64,000 bases of DNA from Hymenolepis diminuta. Its lineage: Eukaryota > Platyhelminthes > Cestoda > Cyclophyllidea > Hymenolepididae. The position numbers and the translations under genes were made by a program. The notes under the pieces were generated by a model, which worked only from the letters and a program-made list of their open reading frames with translations, ran no database searches and was not told the origin of the DNA. Shown in pieces: positions 1 to 11,000 of this stretch. The DNA lies in the NCBI GenBank assembly GCA_900708905.1, contig CAADRB010000042.1, positions 1-64,000 on the forward strand, written 5' to 3'. How positions within the stretch are numbered: position 1 is the stretch's first letter; each line of letters begins with the position of its first letter.

Positions 1-213
1 TAATTATCATTTCTTCTAGTATCTCCCTTCGTAGACAAGTCACCCATAAGTCTTCGAGGGCGGATCGACCTAGAGACAAGAAGGTTTCATTCTTGTTCGA
101 CCTGTACGCGACGGATCCATAACCTGAGATCTAGGTTGAAGAACATAAGTAAGATTAAACGTATCAAGTAATGGATATAAAGAAAGATAACGCTTATAAG
201 AAGTGGGTCTTCG

Positions 214-914
214 TCAGAGTTGATTATGGTGACGGACCCACGTGTCCTTACCAACCTCAACGTCATAAATCATGCCCCCATGCCTTTTTGTGATAGTCAC
301 AGCTGTCCACTGGCGGCCCAGTCGATAATCACGAGCATAAACTGAAATGTTAACAGCAAACCCACTCTTTTTGTTCTCCCTCTTCCTGTCTGGCTGGGTT
401 TTCTTCGACAGCATCGCTTCGTGTGCCGTTCTCAACTTTCAACCCATTAACACCTCGGCCGAGAATTTCTCTCCTAACGCAAGATGCGGGGTTGATCTGT
501 ATCCTAGCAGGAAGTTCTGCAGTACCTCTTTCATAGTTCCCTCTCCATTCGCTTTTTATAAGTCTCTCTTTAGCGTACCGAGGAATCTCTCTGCCTGTCC
601 ATTCGATTGGAGGTGGTACGGAGGGTTTCTGATGTGTTCGATCGATCGTTGCCCACAGAACTCCTTAAAATCGACTGGCGTAAATTGTGTCCTTGGCAAT
701 CCGTGCGTCGAGAAGATTCGATCCAGTGCTCCAATCGTTGTACCATAATTGAATCTCGCCGACAGTAAAGTTCAAGGAGATCGCCTTTGGGTGGAAATGA
801 AAGCCATTTAGGTTTGAAAAACTTTAACGCTTGCTGTAGGAGCGCATCTTTCTCTGCTTCCTTACGGATGTCCTCTACCGATACCGGAGTGTTCCGAATC
901 AGCTCCACCACCAT
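214..914 (-). pseudogene. Integrase remnant
   Basis: The upstream part (about 760-890) reads VEDIRKEAEKDALLQQ and LLELYCRRDSIMVQ, the linker before the zinc-binding domain. At about 575-650 another frame reads RNPPYHLQSNGQAERFLG, the end of the DDE core; the Glu of SNGQAERF (codon 589-591) is the third catalytic acid. The C-terminal open stretch at 214-435 ends DVEVGKDTWVRHHNQL, a gypsy integrase C-terminal signature. The part of the core holding the first two Asp residues is not readable in one frame. Positions 1-213 downstream hold nothing I can identify, and may be untranslated or LTR sequence. Confidence 0.82.
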
Positions 915-1076
915 GTGCTACACCTCTCTTTCAACCAACACAAATGCAACCACTGTTCCTTCATTTTTCACACGCTGATTTTCGACGAGGCGAGACAGTC
1001 CATCGGCTTGTCCGAAATCCTCCGTTTTCTGATACTTGATTTCGTAATCATAACACATTAACATGAGTGCCCACCG

Positions 1077-1420
1077 TTAAAGACGATTTGCAGAGTGCAC
1101 TGGAACTCCTTTTTTCGAGCCAAATATGGACAACAACGGCTTGCGGTCCATTAGGGGTGTAAATTGCCTTCCACATACATACTTATGGAATTTTTTACTG
1201 CATATGTAGTGGTTAGTGCCTCCTTTTCTCTGCCGATGTGAGAGTACGCGATATATGGACGATCGCTTTTTCAGAGCCATCTGGGAAAATGTGAGAGATG
1301 ACTGCCCCGATTCCATAACCGGACGCGTCAGCTGCGAGGAGTATAAGCAGACTTGGATCTGACTAAATTAATAGCAGCTCCGAATTCAGCATCGACTTTA
1401 GCTTCTTGAAAGCTTCTTTG
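1077..1420 (-). pseudogene. RNase H remnant
   Basis: After the RT connection, the minus strand reads an in-frame stop in the stretch [25 protein letters not shown] (about 1300-1375), which in gypsy elements is the start of RNase H with its ADAS catalytic Asp. It continues in other frames through 1077-1316, ending RQFTPLMDRKPLLSIF, where DHKPL is usual. It is broken by at least one stop and two frame changes. RNase H would degrade the RNA template during reverse transcription. Confidence 0.78.
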
Positions 1421-1465
1421 CATGTAGGTGACCATTCTCATGGCGTATTCTTGTGTGGGAGTTAG

Positions 1466-2110
1466 TTAGTTTGTGTATGGCAGGTAAGAATTATAATAAT
1501 ATACTAAACCAAGAAAAGAACAAAGCAAACCCAGATTTTTTGGAGCGGGCATCTGGACAATAGCACGAGTTTCATCGGGATTGAGACGACGGTCAGTTGA
1601 ATCAAAAGTGGAACCAAGAAATTTAAAAGAGGTTAGGAAGAACTGACATTTATCTGCTAGAAGGTGAAAACCATATTTTTCGACGCTGCCTTGAAGTTCC
1701 TCCTCTGATTCTCCAACTAGAGTAATGTCGGCCAAGTAACCTGTGGTACCCACTAACCCCAATAATGTGCTGAAAAATCGCTGGGGCTGCCTTGATTCCG
1801 AAAAGCAGCCTTGTATACTGGAAAAGTCCCCTATGAATGTTGATCGTTAGAAGCTCACGGCTCTGTGGTTGCACTTCGATTTGAAGGTAGGCATCCGAAA
1901 GGTCCATTTTCGCGAAGAACTTTCCACCATTCAGGATCGTGAAAAGTGCGTTTGTTATTGACAGTGGATGGTGATTATCCTCCAACGATGAGTTAAGTCC
2001 CGTAGAACAATCTGCACAGATGCGTGTCGATCCATTCGCCTTTCGAATCACTACAATGGGGCAGCCCATTTCGAATAGGTAACCGGTTGTGATACGCCCA
2101 TCTGTTCTAA
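1466..2110 (-). pseudogene. Reverse transcriptase remnant, catalytic motif damaged
   Basis: The frame at 1650-2069 has the classic gypsy RT order: PIVVIRKANGSTRICADCS (usually RxCxDY), then FAKMDLSDAYLQIEV (motif A, catalytic Asp kept), then LFGIKAAPAIFQ (motif B). It then shifts frame near 1740-1790 into 1466-1762, where the YxDD box reads GYLADI in place of the usual YLDDI, so one catalytic Asp is replaced by Ala. The thumb follows: LLADKCQFF, FLGSTFD and FLGLVYYY. A frameshift plus a lost catalytic residue mean this copy cannot encode active RT. Confidence 0.85.
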
Positions 2111-2329
2111 ACGTGCCAATTCGTCCTCGACCATTGTCATAACTACAAGGGGTACTGGTCTTTTGAGACGGAACATTCCATCTGCCGCTGTTTTACAAAT
2201 AATCTGGCGGTAGTTTGTATGCACTTTCCCAAGGTGTCCTCAAACACTGTTCCGAATTGCTTCATCATCTCTTTTATTCGCACTTGTAGGCAGGTTACGC
2301 TTTGTACTTTCGGCTCGAGGATGTTGAAC

Positions 2330-2770
2330 ATGTCAATCCAGTCCAACCTGAGGAGGTTGATATCGCGATCAGCTACATAACATACAGTGGTGGCGGTTTC
2401 TCCTTTGGAGGTTGCTTCACAATTCATCGCTCCCGACAGTTACACTGCATCACCTGAGGCACTAGTTACTTTAAAAAGAATAGCATCTGCCTTGGGAACA
2501 TCAAGATTTCCTAGCTTCATTTGATACTATGATGTCCGATCCAGTGTCAACCTGCAACTCAAGAAATATCCCATTAATTACAGCCCTGGTGCTGATGTTT
2601 AAAGAAAGGAAAATCATTATAGAAGTGGAAATCCCCAAAAAATCGGCACCTCGGTTTATTACTAGGGTTATTGGAATACGTCTGCTGTGTCTAAGACGAC
2701 GGCTTATTTTCAGTCGATCGATCGGTTTCGCGTTTCTTGATTTGACGTGCTCGAGTTTCATTGCTTTCAA
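2330..2770 (-). pseudogene. Retrotransposon aspartic protease remnant
   Basis: The open frame at 2501-2770 carries the retropepsin active-site motif: GIFLELQVDTGSDIIV, with catalytic Asp in DTG at about 2537-2551. In the next frame to the left (2143-2427), YVADRDINLLRLDWIDMF matches the second half of gypsy proteases, where LLGLDWI is usual. A frame change between about 2430 and 2500 separates the halves. The protease would cleave Gag-Pol. Confidence 0.75.
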
Positions 2771-3344
2771 TCATATTCGAGTCGGTAATGAGGCTCCGAA
2801 AGTTGTTGTATGCATCCAGCAGATGATGTAACTTAATATCTGGGTTCTTATCTAGAAGAGACAATTTCAAACTAATTCCCGCATAACACGGCGAACGAAG
2901 ACCCTGAATGAATACAAGGCACCCAAATCAATCCTCTTTTAGCGACCCCTACGAGAATGCATTGCACACTCGATTCACAACGATTTCATACTTGTGAATA
3001 TCTTTACCCTCGTGTATGGCCAAATTTAGGCATATAAAATGCCTATTGTCGTCAAACACCTTCTCGCGCTTTTCGATCGTCTCCTCAAATGTCAAGTCCT
3101 TCGGCGAAAGTGGCAGAGGATAGACCAGATAGAGATCGTGGTCACTCCTGCTGAACTTCCGCAGCAGCATGTTGATTCTCGTTTCGTTCGGTAACCCTGC
3201 CATTCGATTTTCGTAAACGTCTCGATTGCGAGCATACCACGTCGTAAATATTTCACCTACAGAGGGTTCATCATGGAACTCACCAACATTCTTAATGCAG
3301 TCTTCAGGGTTCCTATCAGGTTTTGATAAATTCATTTGTTCCAT
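2771..3344 (-). pseudogene. Retrotransposon gag-like remnant
   Basis: The 131-residue open stretch at 2949-3344 has the look of a gypsy capsid: FTTWYARNRDVYE, then a leucine/arginine helix NMLLRKFS, then DLTFEETIEKREKVFDDN. The reading continues in another frame through about 2771-2950 (KCLVFIQGL, then LLDKNPDIKLHHLLDAY), the usual capsid C-terminal region before the nucleocapsid. At least one stop or frameshift separates the two halves. I see no clear CCHC zinc knuckle. Gag would form the virus-like particle of an active element; this copy looks inactive. Confidence 0.72.
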
Positions 3345-3540
3345 GATGCATCAAACAATGGCCGCAATTTTGGCAGTTTCGATTGAGTCTATCACTGTGT
3401 CGCCACTTTGTTATAACGTAACCAACTAGAAGTCTCGTAGTAATCTCGCAGAGCCAACAATCTAGAATACTCGGTAATATAGCAACTGAAATTACAGCAA
3501 CACAGAACCTAATAACCCACGGCAGATCACAAGACACGTT

Positions 3541-4945
3541 ATTGTCAACACGCGTGTATTAACGAAACTCACTCTCAATCGATATCGACTTAAAAAAGGG
3601 CATAATTACCAAATGCCTTTTTTCAGTGGGGAAATAAGGAAGGAAATTACATTTTTGTTTATAAAAGAAATATCGAGAAAGAGGAGAATTAATTATTTCT
3701 TCTGACAAGATTTCGTGCTTTTTAACTTAATACTTGGGATATCCAAGAGACAGTATAAAGCTCAAACCTTGTGTTGCGACAGTATTGTTGCAAATGTGCT
3801 ATGTGTCCCGGTAATTTTTTGACATTCTCAGCTTATCTTTAAAAATTTATCCATTAGAAATAAACAGCAATATGACCAGATTCCTCATTTTAGTCATCTT
3901 TGTTACTAATCTTCAATCTCGCCTTCCTTCTTGAAACTATATGGTCTGAATGGGTCGCCAAAAATAAAGCGGTGACTTAATTACATGCCCTGACCTATTT
4001 CTGGTTCTTTTCATTGTATTCGATCATGCACCTCTCACCATATGATTTTCTTGGCTCTTCATGCTCCACTATCTACTCTCGTCTCATTCTCTTTCATCCG
4101 GACATCACATTTATATGGGTTGTCATTCATTTGTCACACAACTGTTCTACTTCATTCCCCTGATAAAATCGGACAATACCAATATTTTAATCATGTCATA
4201 ATGGGATGTATAGAGGCCGCTATGATGAACCAAGGTGGTGTATACTTATTAATTCGCCGGTCAATCAGAATGGTTGTAGTGTTAACCATCCAATCATATT
4301 CTCTACCCGGAAGAAGAGTCAACCAGTGTCTGAGGATCTGCGGATAATTTTGTGAGTCCTAAATGAACACCCAAGGATACACGAGCTGTATGGGACTTCT
4401 CGTTTACTCGTGCTCCCTTCTCCCTCCGCCATTTACGTTCAGACAATTGTATTGCATTAAAATGTGTCTCTTTTCTTTCTTTTACTCATACCCCGCTCAG
4501 GCCACTTACACTGTGATACATTGCATTATTCTATGCACTTGTGATCCATTCAACATTTCAGTGTTCCCATTCAAATAGATGGTACTGTACCCGATTCAAT
4601 TAGCACTTGATAAGTTTTGTGTAATAGTTCCATATGTTGTATTTGAAAACTAATGTGGCATAGAATAAAAACCATCCAGATAATATAATAAACGAAAATA
4701 AACTCCTTCCCCCAACAAATTCATTGGAACAAAAGACGCAAATCAAGACACACACTGATATTGAATTATGACATTTGTCATACAATACAAAATAAAGAAT
4801 TTTCATTTCTTCTTATCAAGGCACACAACACCAAAGTACAGGAAGGGGGAAAGATCAAATTCGGTAAAATTCTGGAGGGTAAGGAAGAGGGATAGATATC
4901 ACATGATGGGGTAAGTAAATAGAAGAAAGAGGTATGAGTAAAGCT
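3541..4945. other. Non-coding interval between retrotransposon and supervillin stop codon
   Basis: It contains the 3' UTR of the minus-strand gene on its right side, but its limit is unclear: I see no AATAAA (TTTATT on the plus strand) between 4200 and 4945. Two plus-strand open stretches (4042-4347 and 4363-4578) are pyrimidine-rich, have no recognisable domain and look fortuitous. The part at 3880-4560 is more C/T-rich than the rest and could be an old repeat. Confidence 0.5.
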
Positions 4946-5032
4946 TCAGAATAAGTTCAAATTTCTCTTCAGATTTAGTTTCTTCCACTCTGGCAATTCC
5001 GCAAAGGCTTCTCGAGACATGTGAAACACTTT
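4946..5032 (-). CDS. SVIL: Supervillin last exon, villin headpiece C-terminus and stop
   Basis: Residues 1925-1952 and stop TGA (4946-4948): [18 protein letters not shown] followed by [10 protein letters not shown]. In villin headpiece numbering this keeps the core Phe51 and Phe58 (Phe47 is in the previous exon), the Pro62-x-Trp64-Lys65 cap, basic residues at 70 and 71, and the final Leu75-Phe76. The protein ends exactly at the terminal Phe, as headpieces do. Acceptor CATTATAG, phase 0. Confidence 0.97.
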   Translation of the reverse strand, partial: KVFHMSREAFAELPEWKKLNLKRNLNLF

Positions 5033-8000
5033 CTATAATGAAAATACACACATATGGATTAACATAATTTTAGTAACTGTCAGCAACGGTTACGACCTTA
5101 CCCAGTGGCTTACTGTTGTATAAAGACAAACAACTACTCTACTATTGACCAGTATTAACAATAGAGGATACACACAAATGATTTTCAAATTCACGAAAGA
5201 GCAGATATAAACTTCACTGTTGCACAATGGATTGATGTATGTGTCATAGACGCAGAGTAAAGTGTTCGTAAGTAAGTGCACACCCAATGAGTGGAATGGC
5301 TACCCATAATGGTTAAATCTGGTCAAAAACTAGGTGATAGAATTCAAGTTTCTCATCAGGAGGGTTTAAAATGATGTTAACCCTCTACCCCAGATGAGTG
5401 TTGGAAAGGATTTCCCAAAATGGGTTTGGGAATTAAAAATGTGGATATCCACCATTAAGTTAACGGCATTCAACCTTCTCTATCAGTTTTGAAATTTTTC
5501 TTTGCCGATCTCAGCTTTGGGTCATGTTTCCGTTAATGTTCTGTGGTTAATGAACTACCTGGGCAAAGATTCACTATTTCACACCCCAAACAGACATATT
5601 TAGCCATTCTTCCGACTTCTGACGTAGGTCCTCTTGGAATTAACAGTTAAGTGGGCTTTTCAGTTAGTACCGAGTGAATATTAGTAAGCTCTAAATTATT
5701 TTAAACGCCTTAATGGACTATTTTGCTATTTCCAGATGCTGTCCAATGATAAATGATAAGTAATAATAATAATGCAGCTATACACGTAGATACTTTTTTA
5801 CATAACGAATATCTTAATAAACTTAAGAATATTAGAAGGTTAGCCAGGTTTCGCTCCAGCGCTAGCTACTTTTAACTTGAGTGTAAATGTGGAATCTATC
5901 AGCAAATAAGTTTTAATTTTTAAGTAGAAGCGTGTTTCTAACCTCTAAATTGTCATAGAAGTGAAAAAAAGCCTCACCTCAAATTCTTCATTGGTTAGAT
6001 ATATCTCTAGTCGAGTAATGTCCAAATCTGGTGGCTTGGGATTCTTTTGGAGTTCTTGAAGACTGAACTTCATTTTCTCCAGTTGATTAAGAACGTCTTC
6101 CACACCATCTTCCTGATCAGGTGATTTGCCATTCTAAAATGATAAACGAATCTCTATAAACTCAACTGATGTTGACTTGAAGTTGTAGAAGAACTCACGG
6201 TTAAGTGATATGAAGCAGCTGCTTCAGTTGAACACAGTACAGGTGGGAACAAATGCAAGAATTCCGCCGGCTCGATTCCGGCATATACGGCGACTGCACG
6301 GGTCGTGGCACCAACTAAAAGGAACAAAATTCTAATACAGTTGCGGTAACAAATGCATTTATCTAAAAGCGTCGATTGTATTTTCAAAGCTCTCTACAAG
6401 TATTGCCTATCATAAAGATTAGATTAGTTAAAATTAAGCTAAGCCATTACAACATTTCGGAAGAACATTCATTAACATTACTGATGGTATCTAACTGCTG
6501 TGACATAAAATTTCTGCTACTATTATCCAGATACCCATTAGATAGCTCTAGGCTACAATTGACTCAGACTCGGAGAAAGAGGGTGAAGACAGAAGTGAAG
6601 TTATTCTACATATTATAAATTAAAAAAAGACAATTTTTATGAAAAATCAATCCGATAGTATTTTTGTCTTGCCTAACTGCTAAGATCCAAGGAGAAGAGC
6701 GTGCTCGTATTGTAGAAAGGATGATCTGAATAGGTATTTGTCAAGACAAGATAACATGAAAGAGCATAGAAATTTACAGGAGTATGAACAAAAAGCATTA
6801 AAGAGTACAAAGATGAGAGGAAGAAACCCCCTGGCTACGATGGCTACTTCGCATCAAGCGGCATGGTATTGTAATTGACCATATCTTGGGTACTAACTTC
6901 ACGTTGGTTCCTGTACGCCCTTGTTGTCCTGGTTGGTCTGCGAACTGACGGGTGCTTCTCTATTGGCCGTTAGGTTGGCCTACTCTCAAATTCCAAGTAG
7001 CAACGTGCATGATGGTTTACAAAAAATATACCCTTTATTATCATTATGGCATAAAGTACAGATATTTATCAAAACTGCTGATAATTTAACTTAAAGCCAT
7101 GATACGAGTTATCTTAAAGTACGCTTCTGCAAAGCCAGACATAAAGAACGAGTACTGTTAGTGAAGCTTAATGTTATTTTGATACGAACTCTGACAAAAC
7201 CAAAATGAAACATATAAATATATGGTTAACTTTCTTCTGTGGAGAAAACACCATTAGATTAAGGCAGTTTTGATCCCCAAAGCCTTTGAATATAAATTCT
7301 ACTTAGAAGGTTAGCATCAAAAAGAAATTTTTTTTGCATAGACACCGGATACCACCATTTTTAAAGAGAAATGGTGCGCCGATAAGCAGACTCTAATATC
7401 ACTACAAAACATATATAGATACGAAAGTCAGAAATCCATGCTAACAAGAAATTCAAGATGACGAAAGTCTGATTCAAAATGTGCATAACATATTATTTTC
7501 AACAGGAACATTTTATACAATCACGCAATTTCCGTCGGAATTGATGAGCTAGAATTTTCCCAATACGGCGATAAACAGTCACTATAGCTTACTTCTTTGG
7601 ACCAAGCTCAGCACACATCTCAGGGCAGCCAGTCGGGCGATGACAAAGCGGTGATTTAGACTCTTTGACCCCACGAGAGGCGATGAGGGTGATACAGCAT
7701 TGGTGCTGACAGCATCCCCCGACATATATGACGGTGAGTGAAGAATCGACTCAACTGGAAGACTTGTTGGCCGGACAGGTACATCAGCCAGTCTCCCATG
7801 ACGCATTACTACTGAACTCATTTCAGTAACCACATTTTTGGAAGAAATTGAAGATTTCGGAGAGGGGGGTTGAGAGCCCCCTTTTGCTACCGTCTCAGGC
7901 AACCAGCCGTGCCATAAATAGACAGTCTCCTTTCCATGTAGAACCACAAACAGGGCTGCAAGAAGGGAATATTCAGGTGTTTATTAGATGAAAAAGTCGC

Positions 8001-11000
8001 TTAAATTAAATAAGTAGCATGTACGTACCTGGTTGTTCAGCGGCGTAGAGATCATCTAGGAGAGCGGGAAAAGGCGGCGTTGGAAGATTTGGAGAGTAGA
8101 GGCACTCACTTTCAACATAAGTGTTTACCTGAAGTCCGAAATCAATGGAGGTTGTGATATCGGGTTCAAGAGAATAGGGCAATCGATGCGGGGTCAATTG
8201 TTGACCTAGGGTGTAGATCAACTGCCACACATTAAGACGCTGGATATCTACGAGAAGGAACAATTAAGATGAATACAATATAAAAAACAAAAATAATCTC
8301 GGTCATTCCAGAATTTACCTTGCCGTAAAGTGGGTAGAATTTGTTGGTCTGGAAATTCACCATCATTGAGAACAGATAAGAATTCAGCCGTCTGAGGGTT
8401 CATTTTATCGGAACCTTTCAACTCTGTAACGTGCATATTTTTAAATCCGAGTTCTGGAGGAAATCTACAAAAGGAATTAATAAACATAGATAATATGATA
8501 GCCCTATTTCTCTGAAATAATGAGACGTCTGATATATTTTGGATCTGTAATTGGCCCTATATATGCAGTTTTTGATGCTTCAGTTTGAGTCTACTTAAAA
8601 TATTTCTGTATTGTTAAAGCACAAATATTAATAATAATTAATAGTCAAATAAAAGCGATAACAATACAGTCCGTAAAACCCCTTAGTGCTAATAGTGTGA
8701 TCCCCCAATATTTTGACGAAACATGAAACTAATTACTAATGAATTGAACCATAGCTAATGGTGATTAGATAACTGATCGACTTCCTAAAAGTATCTTATG
8801 CAAATAAGAGATATCATTCTTTTTTCTCGAATATTCAACACTGAGAACTTATGCTAGCTTCGCATTACCCTACACTATACAAAGAATATACCTTCACATT
8901 ATCTTGCGCTTGTGAAATTAAAAAGTTCACTGGAATTTAGGTTAATTTACGCATTAAAATATTATAAAAGAAGTCTCTTACGTTTATGCTATCCCTTTAT
9001 ATAGTACTTAAGAACAGAGGATGCACAATAAATTCTATTCCAACGCGTTTCTGTATTAATATATAAAACCACAGGAATTTGAAATGGTTGATGAATCCTT
9101 AGCTAACCGTTCTGTTGCACTGAGAGTACACTACGTGTTTTCAAAGGTCTAAGACTTGTTTGTGAAATGTGTAATTACGAAAAAATAAGCGCTAACCAAT
9201 ATTCCAATAATAGGAAGGTGAAATAATATCAACTTAAGGTAGTAGAGTACACATTTGGTCTTGGAATGAGACGTTCACATCCCGATGGTCTTATCAATAT
9301 GCCACAGCTCCTAACACTTGAAAATTAGTAGGGATAAAACTGCCATCGGTCCTGCAGCATTTGACCTTCAATTATCATATATATGAATAAACCTCTACCC
9401 TAATGGATAGTCTTTGAAGAATTAATAATGCGTCTTGGAGTGACTACACTATTGTATTATTTCTCTTGGTTTGACTCATGCCAGCAATATCTGGTGGAAG
9501 CCTAGATCGTAGCAATGGAAACTAGGCTTTTAACATTACCCATCCAACAGCCACGGAATAAAGACTTCAAGTACATTGATATTCAACTCGTATTTTGGAA
9601 ATAATTTCAGTTTTTATTTGTTTAAGTGATTAAATGATAGTTGAAGAATTATTTCAAGTGAAGCGTGTATTCATGCCCGCCTACATACAGTGCATTTAGT
9701 CAGTATATTTATGAGGACACAAGTAGAGTACGAATAAGTACGGCGGAAAAGGGGATGAAATCATATCGATTAATGATTCACGATTAATCACATGACGCGT
9801 GATTTCATCATGTAACCATCGTATCGCATATCCACTTATACTTAAACTGAAATTCAATTGACTACGAACATTAATCTGGTTATTTAACGAAGCATACAAG
9901 ACACTAGTTGGGGCGGCAAATCTACGACAAACGAGACTGGGAATTAGAAGAATGGGAGGTTATAGCACATCTACAACTTGACCCAAGATACATGATATAA
10001 CTCCAACTTGTTGCATCATTATATTCATATTTTAAATAGAAAAAAAAACACTTCCTGCATCTGTCTCCGATTTCGATCAAGGTACATTTGGGTTGAAAGG
10101 TTTTTTCTAACTGAGCTGTACGCACAGGTCATAGAATCATATGCTTTAATAGTCACAAAAAAAAGAAGTCGATCTAATTATTCGCACAGTGGTTTGGAGA
10201 GATAGAAACTAAATTATCGGAGAGTTAGTAATAATTACATACAAGAATTCGTCATCTCCATTTATGAACTTATTAAGTTGCACAATTATGTCTGGGATAT
10301 AGTCAAATGTTTCAAGGAAGAAGCAGTCACTTTTATACTCACTCTTTTTCGAACTCTCCGATGAGATGTTTTGCTGCTTTGACATTAATCAACGGAGCCT
10401 TAGATCCTATCCACAACCAACACCTATCATCACTTTCCGCCTTGCCATTTTGCACAACGAGGAAGATTCCATAGGAGCGCAGGGAATTTAGTTTGGCGGG
10501 AATTTGCCAGAGGTGAGATTCAGCACCCCTTTCTCCACGAACAAGGAACATTCGAACCGATGGTCTCTGGAAAACCAAAGAGGATTCAAGTTAGCAATAC
10601 AGAAACGAAGGCAAATATTACACAAAATCCTAGGTCTGACATTTCGTTCGAAATGTAGGGTGAACGTGATTACAAAGGAAAGGCGTAACGAAATAAACCC
10701 ATGATAAGCGTACTTTGATCATGGGTACTTTGTACGAACTAGCCGAAGAAGAGGTAGATTCTGCCATTCGCTTTGTAACTTTATGGAATTCTGAATAAAA
10801 TATCTATAATATTTGAAGATGTTAGTGATTAAAAAAACATCCTATTTTCAGCCTTCACTTCGTAAACTCGGCATCCAGTGCAATTTCCTTTTCGAAGTTA
10901 AATTAAGTCGAAAACTAGGAAAAAAAAACATATTTAGGAAGAATCCCCGAAAAATTAAAAAAAACTATCGGGTGGCTTTAACATGTTCACCTTCTTTTGA

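Larger units (their letters stand above)
1..3540 (-). mobile_element. Decayed Ty3/gypsy LTR retrotransposon, 3' end off the window
   Basis: Reading leftwards on the minus strand, the pieces occur in the canonical Ty3/gypsy order: gag-like (about 3344-2770), aspartic protease (about 2770-2330), reverse transcriptase (about 2110-1466), RNase H (about 1400-1077), integrase (about 914-214). RNase H before integrase is the gypsy order, not copia. The frame changes several times and stops interrupt it, so no intact polyprotein can be made. Neither LTR is clearly visible: the 3' end runs off the left edge, and I see no convincing 5' LTR between 3540 and 3950. The type resembles the K02A2.6-like gypsy polyproteins common in helminth and other invertebrate genomes (family knowledge). 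It lies downstream of the supervillin gene on the same strand. Confidence 0.88.

Noticed and set aside
4042..4578. Two plus-strand open stretches of 101 and 71 residues
   Set aside because: Low-complexity pyrimidine-rich translation, no recognisable motifs, no evidence of transcription signals.
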